From contig JBOZIK010000001.1 of NCBI GenBank assembly GCA_051453625.1, positions 241,941,870 through 242,005,869 on the forward strand: a stretch of DNA of 64,000 nt, written 5' to 3'. This document shows positions 36,789-47,565 of this stretch, one piece after another (position 1 is the first letter of the stretch; each line of letters starts with the position of its first letter). Below the pieces are notes generated by a model. It saw nothing but the letters and a program-made list of their open reading frames with translations. It did not search any database and had not been told where the DNA came from. Origin of the DNA: Welwitschia mirabilis (lineage: Eukaryota > Gnetophyta > Gnetopsida > Welwitschiales). The position numbers and the translations under genes were made by a program.

Positions 36789-38898
36789 ATAATATACATG
36801 TAATATTACATATATAAGATAGGATAATAGAAGATGATATAATATACATGAAATATAATATAATATTTTATAATATAACACAAGGTAGTATAATACTATA
36901 TTATAAATTAAGATAATATAGTATAATGAAATACAATATTAATATATGTTTAAATTTAATTTCACAATGTCAACTATGTTTGTTGTGTTTTGAAAGTTCC
37001 AGAAAATATCTATTTTATGATGCTTTAGAATCTCCTATACTTTTAAAGTCTTCACCACAAATCAGGGGGTATCTCCATTGAGAAGATGATAAATAGCTCC
37101 AAATTTTAAAGTATGCTAGACTTACTTTGTGCTTCAACCAAGGATTATGACTTAGCAAAGGTAGACATGCATAAATAAAACTCCATTTTATGTAGTTCTA
37201 GTATTTTCCTCTAACTTTTTAAAACTCTATTATTAGGTTACAAAGAAAGTCTAAAGTTCACAAAGAAATCCTAAAGTCTGAAATTAAAACATGTAAAATA
37301 AGTAAAAATAAAACTCCCTTATAATTCAACATGCATTACAGAAATTAGCCAATCACCTCATTGAATTATAACCTTATAATTAAGTGAAAAAAGAATAATA
37401 ACATATTGACTAATAAAATAGTAAAAATAAAAGTATTCAATGTATTTTCACATCAACTTCTTTCCTAACTCATTATACTAGCAGATCTTGCATTTTTAAA
37501 AGGAATACCTCGTCCATTTCTCAAAATAATATCTTGACAGTTATAAATCTTTGAACTAAAACTTTTGGAAAAATATGTATGCACTATGAAATATGGCTAC
37601 GGGGAGTAGAAAAATTCAAGATATTTTTTAATTACTTATACATCCTTAATGAAATTTCTTTTATTTTCTAGATGTTTTTTTTGCTTTCCATCTAAGTGTT
37701 CATCATCCCTCTACACTAAGTAATTCAAGATTGATGAAACTAATCTACATCATAAACAGTGTTTTAACAAAAAAAATATCTATACTTAGATAATTAAAAT
37801 AGAAATTGTTACAAGATCATTTTGATTGCCCTTTTTAACCACTTATGTAGGATTATTTTACATTTAATTTGTAAATCCTATGTGATTTTGCATTGGTAAT
37901 GCCTCATTCTTAGGATTAAAAGCTTCATGCCAAGAGGAATTTAAAGTATGGACATGCTTTCTCTTAGTGGATATAAGGAAATGAAGACTCCATTCCAAAG
38001 AGAACATGATAATACAATTGAATATAGTCTCTTTTGATCTTTGATGAATCCAAAGAGGGCATTTTTTGATATCTCACATTTTTATAATGATTCTCAGTTG
38101 GTCTTCCACTTCTATGACCTTTTTTTCAAAATAATGGATAGTAATGTAATTGTATAAGGAATGGTGAACATATACAAATATTGTTTTCTTGCAAAAACAA
38201 CAATTAAAAAAAGTAAAAATAAAAAATAAAAAATAAAAAAAACATAAAGTCTCTAATGTGTAAATGGTGGTCACCATATTGCTGGTAAGGTGATGAGCTT
38301 TTTTTTTGTGTGTGAAGTGGCTTATGATCCTTCTTCCATCATTCATCCTCTAAATGCTCTTTTACTGATGTAATGCTATTCCACTCCATCCATGAAAGAT
38401 AATGGATTTAAAAGTTAGACGATATTTTATAAAGGAATTTTGATTTTAATGCAATCATTTTAAAAAGATGGTAAAATCCTAAATTTTTGAATCTTTCTTT
38501 AGACATTTTGAAAGAAACCTAGGTTTATCAAGCTCCATTCAAGAAGCATAATCTAAGAGGCTAATTTATTAATTAAAATCCCCAATGAAGAAATCCATAG
38601 ACACTGAGAAAGATTTATGAAAAGCTAAATAAAGGTGTTAAATAAGTTGTACAACATCAGTTAATTATTGTTTTTTTTAATAGGAAGTAAATTTCTTTAG
38701 AATATTATGAAATAGCATCATTACTTTCATGAATCAGTGGTTCCCCTCTATTAACAACACTTAAGGCATAACCATTATGATGAAAATATTACTAAACTAT
38801 AGAAGAACCCCACAAAAATTCATGAATAAAGAGTAGAAATCCTCTCAAACCATACATCCCAATGAATGACACATACTCCCATGTAGTGGGGTGTTACA
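36789..38898 (-). repeat. Element E 3' LTR, proximal part
   Basis: Resumes the ATAAT-rich tract broken at 17154 and runs to ggtgttaca. On the minus strand the LTR therefore starts TGTAACACCCCACTAC, directly after a polypurine tract. It is co-linear with 43645-45590 over about 2 kb, sharing for example gtaatgtaattgtataagga at 38,140 and a near match at 44,882. The minus frame 38346-38074 within it is low-complexity and not a gene. Confidence 0.75.
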
Positions 38899-38917
38899 TT
38901 CTCCTCCCATTAAGAAG
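38899..38917 (-). other. Polypurine tract of element E
   Basis: Minus strand cttcttaatgggaggagaa directly abuts the LTR start TGTAACAC, as required for second-strand priming. Together with the primer site at 39000 it fixes the element on the minus strand. Confidence 0.75.
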
Positions 38918-38999
38918 TTTTTATTTCTAGAAACTTTTTAAAGCCATTTCACACTCTATCAACAATTACTTAATTGATTAAGTAATGGATCCAAACCTA
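38918..38999 (-). other. Core of element E between primer site and PPT
   Basis: About 80 bp is all that lies between the two priming sites. It contains no open frame. It may include the packaging signal if any remains. Confidence 0.65.
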
Positions 39000-39012
39000 T
39001 GCTCTAATACCA
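39000..39012 (-). other. Primer-binding site of element E
   Basis: Minus strand tggtattagagca, the tRNA-iMet type with one transition, 3 nt from the LTR edge at 39016. Confidence 0.75.
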
Positions 39013-40652
39013 AAGTGTCATAACCTAGTTTTTGCAATGGATTTAAAAGCATGAATATTTTATTTTATTAACTTTATTACATTATAGTAGATCAATTTAC
39101 ATGACATGATTAAATATTATAGTGGAAGAATTAGGTTATGGCTGGGAGAGTTACCTCTTTGTTACCTATAGGATTTACATCAAGTAAGCTATGTGATGAT
39201 AGCTCACTTAACTAATACCACAACCAATCTTTAAGTTAATTAGAAATCTCAATTAAGAGTACATAAAAGAAGTGTCTTAGTTATGATTTAGTGGTTGGTT
39301 GCTCTAATAGCTAAGTAATGATGCCTATATAATCCTCATCTAGAGGGGTTTAGACCACACATAGGTCTCTATTAGACCTGATTCTTATCTTCATAAACAC
39401 ACATGAGTATAAGATAGATAAAATTAGTCCATACTAGTGGCATATGGCAATTCTAGACATGACAGAATGCAAAGAATAATGCAAGAACTCAATATTCAAA
39501 CAAAATCTATATATATCATACATAGATATACATACACATGTATAATAGCTATATGTAAAAGTATAGAAAGTAGCCAATCAAAAAATCTCAAGGTTATAAC
39601 ATCCAATCATATCAAGCCATTCTAATGCATGAGAGATGACAATACACATGTATACTAATATAAATCAAATATATGGTAACTCAAATATAAGTATGGTGAA
39701 CCCCTTATTCACTTGGCTATAATATCCATTAGACACATAGAATCTAAGCATGTTAAGATGTCCCTCGACTCTCTCACTCATCTTAGTGTACATTAATAAG
39801 AGGGGAAAGATTCATTAGTAACCTTCATCACCAAGCATAAGAGACCTATCATATTTTACTAGTGTCTTGATTAAAGCCAATGGAAGGGAAGTATTATAAT
39901 AGAATATCATTATTGTAAACTCATGCATAAATATGATTGATACATACACATACATATGTAGACATACACACATACCATTTCAGCAAGGTACCTCAAAGCT
40001 ACTTCTTTTATAACATAGAATATTGAATCTACTAATATATAAATGTAAAATGTAAAAAATATCTAAAAAAATAGCATATATGCCACTGATTAAATCACTA
40101 GTTTTAATAAACAATTAATTGAATGTTGAGTTATTTTATTAATTATCAGAGAATAATCACTATTATTATATCATTTTATGCATAAGATAATAAATATTTA
40201 CTCATATGCATGAACATATAAGAAATTACATTCAAAGATACACATGTGGAAAGCATTAAGAATACTGGAAACAACCATGATTATTAAAGTCTATGTTAAA
40301 AGTTGCATCATTTTATAACTATACTATGCATACTATAACTATATAAATCATCCTAGAAGAAACATGAATTTTAATCAATATACCCTGTAACATCTAAAAG
40401 TTAATATAAATTAACTACTATGTAACTATGAGTATAAAAGCATTCTATTATATTAATTTAACTAATAACATTAAGCTTAATTAATACTCTCCTAGTTGTT
40501 TTATGTTGTTATGTAATCAAAGAAGAACAAAGATGAGAATAACTTCTTAATGTGTTTAGCAATTAAAGATACTACATATATAACATTATCCATATAATGT
40601 AATATAATATAATACAAAAGTTCTATATAATAAAATGTAATGTAACATAGTG

Positions 40653-40728
40653 TAATATAATATAATATAATATAATATAATATAATATAATATAATATAA
40701 TATAATATAATATAATATAATATAATAT
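40653..40728 (+). repeat. (ATAAT)n microsatellite
   Basis: A near-perfect 5-bp repeat of about 15 units lies in the middle of the E LTR. The other E LTR has the same tract in degenerate form (17040-17154 and 36789-36930), and that is where the B array inserted. Confidence 0.95.
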
Positions 40729-40990
40729 ATATGTAATATTATGTAATAAAATACATATGTTTTATATATAGCATAATTTTATAATATTAATAGATTAAAA
40801 CATAACAATAAACATTTGGAGTATACCTATGTAATGTATTACTTAATAATATCTTAAATTTAATATAAATTAATTGCTACAAGTAGGTAAGAAAAGAATC
40901 TTCATTGAAACAAATGTAATAAAAATGTTGATATTAATAAATACTCTTCGAGATACTCCATGAATTATGCAATCAAAGGGGAATAAAACT

Positions 40991-43544
40991 GACTATAGAT
41001 TACAAGGTTTACATGGAGTCATGTTTACTTTAAGGTTATGGCTTTTTACCTAAATTTATCTCTAGGGAATTAAAATGAATACATCAATAGGAATTCTGAA
41101 TTTTCTTACAAGGCTTAATTGTTCAAGTGCATTGTTAAAGGAGCATCACCAACTTAGTTAAACATGCATATAAGATTATTTTTTCATAACAAATATCAAA
41201 TTGATTCTATAAGTATGGCTTATTATTTTTAAGGTGTGCCTACTTGTTAAAAAAGAAGTTACCTCAAAATTACTAGAAATTTAAAGTCTAATTTCACTCA
41301 TAGTCCTTAAAAGCCACTTTCATAATCTTCACTTGCACAACCCCTCCATCCTTCTAAATGAATGGTAAAACACATTAGGTGCTCTAATTTTGGGGTCTAA
41401 ACCCCTAAGAAGATCAAATGGCCAAATAAGAAACTTTGAAAACCATTATAGATAATAGGTAAATAATTTAAATTAATTTGTACTTTCACTCCTTAAAGCT
41501 TTATCATCATTTCTTATTAAATATATTAAAACAAAAATTACCCACTACTAGTTATTATCATATCCAAATATTAATATAAATGGTAAAGAGAATTTCCATG
41601 TCATACATCTTAATTATAAATATAGATAACTAAGAAAGTATTTCGCAGATAGTGTAAACATAAATTGTAAGTAATAGAAAACAAAATTACAATTACCTAG
41701 GTTGATAAATATTTGTGATAATAATCTTTCTTAAATATCATTAAATATTATATTTTATTGACATTTTAATTATAAATATAAAGAAATTTAAAAGTATTTA
41801 GTGAAATGAATAAATAAAAATGTTTAAAAAAATAACTAATATAAAATAAAATTACAGTTATTGAATTTAGTAAAATTTTTAATAATAATTTTTATTATAT
41901 TAAATATTATATTTTTAATAAATATAATATGTTTTTAAAATATTTCAAATATTTTATTTCCAAGTACATGTAGCAATTTTACTACATTCGTATAGCTAAA
42001 GTTAGGATTTTGGAATCAAAATTATCTAGAAAGTTAAGATGATTTGTTTAGAGATTTTTAGTTTCTTAGCATAAACATGGTGATGAAATAACTAGCCTAG
42101 CATTTTAATTAGATTACTTGAATATTTTGTGTCATTTAGTTAGGTGATTAATTTCATTTCATACATACTCCTTTCATTGTCATAATTAATATGCATCAAA
42201 CTCATTCCTCATCTAAATTAGAAAAAGATATGCATCAACATTAATTGTTATCATTTTTAAAAATATTTAAAACTAGAATTATGGTATCAAAGACACACTT
42301 GATGCATAAATTTTGTGCTGAAGTTAAGATGTAGACAAAAGAGATTTTGATCTTATCATCCACAGTTAAGACTATTTTCAATCTTTATGACCTTACAAAC
42401 TTAGTTGATTTCAAAACTAGAAATACATTCTAGAGATGTATTCCATTCATCTTAATTCATTTATTTTTTCCCTAGATTTTAGTAGTATAAGAAAATTTTC
42501 AAATTCATAAATAGAAATAAATTAATTCAAAATCTAGAAGCATCTTGAATTCATAATAGAAATAAACTTTTATCCTTAATGTCTATACTAAAATGTAAAG
42601 ATATTTATAGATGCTAATTATTTCATAGTATAAGATGTTATAGGATTCTTTCTTTTTTTTTATGAATCTTATAGACTAAGAGAAAAGTAAAATTCACAAG
42701 CCTTATGTTTATTAGGAAGTATCCTTATAAGAGTGACATGCTATACCTACTGAATAAAGAGTTCCTAGATTGATTGAAAAGACCCAAAAGGCTTCAAATA
42801 TGGCATGGTAAGTTACTCATAGAGTTGGTTATTACTCTAGTCTAATTTTCAATTCACATCAAATAGTTTGAATATCATTGTCCACTTCTTGTCATCACAG
42901 TTATTAGAATAATTAAGATACATTCTCTTATTGATAATGTTATAATGGCTGAAGCTTAACTTATTAGTTATTTCTACTTCCAAGTGGAGATAAAAAATCA
43001 CTAGAAAATGTACTATAATGATTACACTTCCTAATACATTTTTGTTTATTAATGAATCATCTAAGAAGACATAGCTTCCCTAAACAACCAAGAAACTTTT
43101 GAATACTACCAATTACACAATTATTTGTTGTGGATCTTAGGATTCTCTTCCTTTGGAGTAGTGACCTAGGAATATTCACACGGTAGAGAATCCTTCTTAC
43201 TAAGATTTTCCTATTAATAGTGATTATGAATTCATCATGGAGATGCCTGCAAACTAAATCAAAATGGAGCAAATGATTTGTGATTGCTTTACTTTCAACA
43301 TGATATTTTAGCACTTAAGTGTTCATGAGGAAAGATTTGTAGAAAGTTAAAAGTGCAATCAAGATGGTGTAGAGATCTTTTTTACTGCTTCTTTCTTTTG
43401 GCTTTTACTTTCTAAAGTTGTGTTCCTCCTCTATTTACATAGTTCTACTCTAGTTTTGAATAAGAAAAACATGTGCTAGAAGTATACCAGTAATAGGTTT
43501 TCTTCACACTTTAAAAAAACATATTTTTAGTGTAAAACTCCACC
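40991..43544. other. Extra segment inside the E 5' LTR, unassigned
   Basis: Not represented in the first E LTR. Very AT-rich until about 42,000, then more balanced. A minus frame at 43314-43057 (85 codons, contains LVCRHLHDEFIITINRKILV) reads protein-like but is not recognised. It may be a fragment of an inserted transposon whose right edge is lost in the gap at 43545. Confidence 0.35.
43057..43314 (-). pseudogene. Unidentified protein-like fragment
   Basis: An 85-codon minus frame with good residue diversity for this AT-rich region, including LHFDLVCRHLHDEFII and RRILYRVNIPRSLLQRKRIL. I cannot place it in a family. The minus sequence just upstream (near 42,880, CDDKKWTMIFKLFDVN) may belong to the same decayed frame. 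It could equally be chance. Confidence 0.2.
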
Positions 43545-43644
43545 NNNNNNNNNNNNNNNNNNNNNNNNNNNNNNNNNNNNNNNNNNNNNNNNNNNNNNNN
43601 NNNNNNNNNNNNNNNNNNNNNNNNNNNNNNNNNNNNNNNNNNNN
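43545..43644. other. 100-N gap
   Basis: Fixed-size gap next to an ATAAT-rich tract, a likely cause of assembly failure. The E LTR resumes on its right side. Confidence 0.95.
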
Positions 43645-45590
43645 AAGCAATGTAATATAATATAATATAAGACATAATATAATATAATGAAATACAATAT
43701 TATATATATGTTTTAAATGTAATTATCAATGTAAATTATGTTTCTTGTGTTTTGAAAGTTTAAGGAAATTTCTATTTCATGATGCTTTAGTATCCCCTCT
43801 ACTTTTAAAACTCTTTACCATAATTCAAGGGATATCTATACTAAGAAGATGAGAAATGGCTTCAAATTTTAAAGTATGCTAGACTTACTTTAGACTTCAA
43901 TAAAGGATTATAACTTAGTGAAGGTAGACATGCATAAATGAAAATATATTTTATGAAGTTTTAGTATTTTCTTTTAACTTTTTAAAGCTCTATCATTAGG
44001 TTATAAAGAAAGCCTAAAGTCTAAAATTAAAAAATATAAAATAAGTAAAAATAAAAATTCCTCATAAGTTGACATGCATTAGGATAATTAGCCAATTACC
44101 TCATTGAATTATAACCTAATAATCAAGTAAAATAAGAATAATAACATATTGGCTGATAAAATACTAAAGATAAAAGTATTTAATGTACTTATACACCATT
44201 ATCTTTTCTCATTCATCGTACTAATAAATCTTTCATTTGTAAAAGGGCTACCCAATTCATTTCTCTAAATAATATCTTAACAATTACAAATCCTTGAACT
44301 ATATCTTTTCCAAAAATATGTATGCACTATGCAATCTAGCCAAGAGAGACAAAAAAGCAAATACATTAATTTTTATTAGTGATACATCCTTACTGAATTT
44401 GCTTTCACTTTTTCAATGTTTCATTTGCTTTCCATCTAAGCGTTCATCATGCCTTTGCACTGAATAATTTAAAATCACTAAAACTAATGTGGATCATAAA
44501 AGGTGTTTTAGTAAAAAATATCTAGACCTGGCTAATTAAAATAGAAACTATTACAAAATCATTTTAATTATCCTTCTTAACCACTTATACAAGAATATTT
44601 TATGTTAATTTGTAAATCCTCTATACTTTTACATTAGTAATATCTCTTTAATAAGATTAAAAGCATCATACCAAGTGGAAGTTAGGATGTGGACATGTTT
44701 TCTCTTGATGGATATAAGGAATTGAGACTCTATTACATAAAAATCATGATAATATTATTTCATGTGATCTATTATAGTCTCTAACACATCCAAAAATGGC
44801 CTTTTTTGATAACTGTCATTCACTTAATAATGTCTAGATCATCTTCCACTTCTATGGCCTCCCTTTTAGATTACTAAGTAGTAATGTAATTCTGTAAGGA
44901 ATAGTAAAGATCTATATAGATTTTTTTCTTACAAAAAGATAAAATCTACTTCAATGCATAGAGGGTAGTCACCATATTCTTAGTAAGGCCATGATTTTTC
45001 ATTTTCTTTCACAAAGTGGCTTATGATCCTTCTTCCATCGTTTCTCCTACAAATGCTTTTTTACTGATGTAATGCAATTCTACTTTATCAATGAGAGACA
45101 ATTAACTTCAAAAGTCATAGAAGATTTTAACAAGCGATTCTAATTCTATTTTGGTCATTTTAAAAAGATGTTGAGATTTCAAATTTTTGAAGCTTTTATT
45201 AGAAGTTTTGAAAGAAACTTAGCTTTATTAAGCTCCATTTGAGAAGCCTCAGTTTGAAAGTCTGATTTGTTAATTGAAAAACCAAGTGGAGGAATCCATA
45301 GATTCTAAGAAAGGGTAGTGAAAAGCTAAATAAAGCTATCAAGGAAGTTCTAGAAAATGGATAGATTACTATTATTATTGTAAAGAGTGAATTTATTTGG
45401 AATTCTAAGAAACAGTATAATTGTTTTTATGAACTAGTGATAATGCTCTATTAACAAAACTTAAGGCATAATCATTATGTTAAAAATGTTGCTAAACTAT
45501 AGAAGAAACCCATAAAAATTCATGGACAAAGAGAAAAAATCCTCTTAAATCACACATCCAAATGAATAACACGCACTCCAATGTAGTGGG

Positions 45591-45595
45591 CTTAG
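45591..45595. other. Right target duplication of element E (CTTAG)
   Basis: Matches 15430-15434 and directly follows the end of the second E LTR, implying that both LTRs and everything between them belong to one old insertion. Confidence 0.55.
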
Positions 45596-47060
45596 TCCCT
45601 AAAGAAGTGCTTAAAAGGCCATTACAAGTTAAAGCTTTAAGGTTCTATCTTTACCAAAATGAAGGATATTACAATGAAGGACTTAAGATCTATTTATAGG
45701 TAAATGATGGGATGGGGGTGGTTATAAGTCTTTGGCTTACAAAATTAGATGAGTAATTAAAAAATGATGGAATTAGTTAAGATAGTTTATTATCTTTTAC
45801 ATTTGATAGAGATTCTTATAATGATGCTAACATTTAGCTTCTAGATGCTATAGCTATTACCAATTGCTAATATTATCATGTGTTTCCACTGTCATCCTAC
45901 TTAATAATGCCACATGTGGCTATGACATGTCATCATCATCACCCCATGTCATTGAGAATGCAAGTTATTTTTTATGTGAAATTTGAATAAACCCATAACT
46001 ACATTTAATTTCATTCTTAATGATAAGTTATAAATATGAGATTTTCACTATTTGATATAGAAGGACTCGTGGAGCCAATAGTCCTGCACAAAAACACTAG
46101 TGTTTTGTCTTAAATGATCTTTAGATTTATACATCCTTCAATTTAGCATAATTAACCTAAAAATATCATGAGCATATAATAAGTTCATAATTAATGTGGA
46201 AAATCAATAAATGCATGTTTTTATGATAATTAAGTATGTTAATCTCTTTTATTAAGATAAATTAGTCAATTAAGTTTCTCATAATGTTAAATTTTACATG
46301 TTAATAGAAGACATCTCATTGATAATGGATGGCCTAGCCATGTATCACATCATCATCTATTTGAATTTATTATCAAACTATTACAAGCATTAATATTTTA
46401 TTAAAAAGATTTAGGATTAAATTATTTCTAAAACATAGATTAAAAAATAACATGTATAAATAACTAAATATTTGCTTACATTAGGAATAACTAGTTGCAA
46501 TATGTCTGACAATGGAAGAATAGTAGTCATGATTATCTTGGCCTCCTAAGACCTAAATGATGAGAAGGATTCTTGATAATGATAAATAAGGCAATAACAA
46601 CATCATCTCTCCTACTAATCTTAGTTTATAACTTTACAAGCTATGAGGAGGAGGTCTTACATATCCTTTCTTTTAATTAAAATATAACATTTATTCATAC
46701 TTTTTCAAAAACATATGTACCTATAAAAAATATTTATACAAAAAAACATGTAATAAGTTCTTATCATACATTCCTATGTCTTTTGTGAAGAGGATTTACC
46801 ATCCACTTACATAAATTCCTCCTCAAAATACTTCACATAGATTAGCCTTGTAACCTCTTCTTCTATTCATAATAATGGATTAAGTCACATCATCGAGTTA
46901 TATAATATGCAATATAACATATTAAAGGATAATAAAATATACATTACACATAAAAAATGTTTTTATGCACTTGTCCTTTATTGTAATCCAACCACTAGGA
47001 TCTAGACAATGCACATAATATTGGTGTATCATATTCACCCTATTTCTTACAAGATCTAAT
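45596..47060. other. Spacer with no gene seen
   Basis: AT-rich sequence with a few GC-richer patches (for example ccacatgtggctatgacatg near 45,910). No frame, repeat pair or transposon end could be supported. Confidence 0.4.
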
Positions 47061-47399
47061 GTTTAGACATTACAAAAAACACTAGTTCCATAACATGAAA
47101 AAAGTAATTAAAAAATAAATAATAATCCTCTTCTTACTACTTTCTTTACATTACTAAAATGATTGGTCATGAATTTTTCCCATTAACACATAAAGATATT
47201 GCATAGGAAAATCATCCTTTCCTTTAATAGCCTACACTCTATATGTCTTACCTAAACCATCATCTTGTAGTTCCTCAGTATACAACCAATGAGTTCATTA
47301 TAGACCTCTTGGTAATGTCATCAATATTAAACTTTTGCCATATAATATCATATAAATACTAAATGTGGATAATAATGATGAATATAGCCATTGATAAAT

Positions 47400-47565
47400 A
47401 AATTAGATACAATCCTATAAGTATAATTTTAAATCACCATAAACATCTCATGTAGCTTCTCTTCTATATCCTTTATCTTATGCCTCCATTCAAGAAGATC
47501 AAGAGGACAAAACTTAAATGTTGTTCATATAATAACGTCCAACCAAAATTGAAACTTCATGTATG
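47400..47565 (-). pseudogene. Possible Transposase_24-like fragment
   Basis: One minus frame reads KPREAYMKFQFWLDVII, then a stop, then FCPLDLLEWRHKIKDIEEKL. The second part resembles the PLT..DW..V....K..LW segment of Ptta/En/Spm (Transposase_24) proteins. It lies downstream of, and on the same strand as, the TNP2 remnants, where such a gene often sits. Evidence is one short segment. Confidence 0.3.

Larger units (their letters stand above)
15435..45590 (-). mobile_element. LTR retrotransposon E with a 117-bp core
   Basis: On the minus strand the order is: 5' LTR (45590 down to 39016), primer site, 117-bp internal domain, polypurine tract, 3' LTR (38898 down to 15435). The 3' LTR is split by the 19.6-kb family-B insertion, leaving 15435-17154 and about 36789-38898, which together make about 3.8 kb. 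The 5' LTR is also enlarged by about 2.7 kb of other sequence and a 100-N gap. There is no room for any protein, so the element is non-autonomous. The 45590 end lacks the last bases gtgttaca seen at 38898, yet is followed at once by CTTAG. Confidence 0.65.
39016..45590 (-). repeat. Element E 5' LTR with an internal insertion
   Basis: Parts 39016-about 40,990 and 43645-45590 match the two halves of the other E LTR. Between them lie about 2.6 kb absent from the first LTR, plus a 100-N gap. The plus-strand start tgtcataacc is intact. The far end stops at gtagtggg, 8 bases short of the other LTR, followed by CTTAG. Confidence 0.65.

Noticed and set aside
38074-38346. 90-codon minus frame inside the E LTR
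   Set aside because: Low-complexity Phe/Tyr-rich translation of A-rich repeat DNA; the homologous position in the other LTR is not open.
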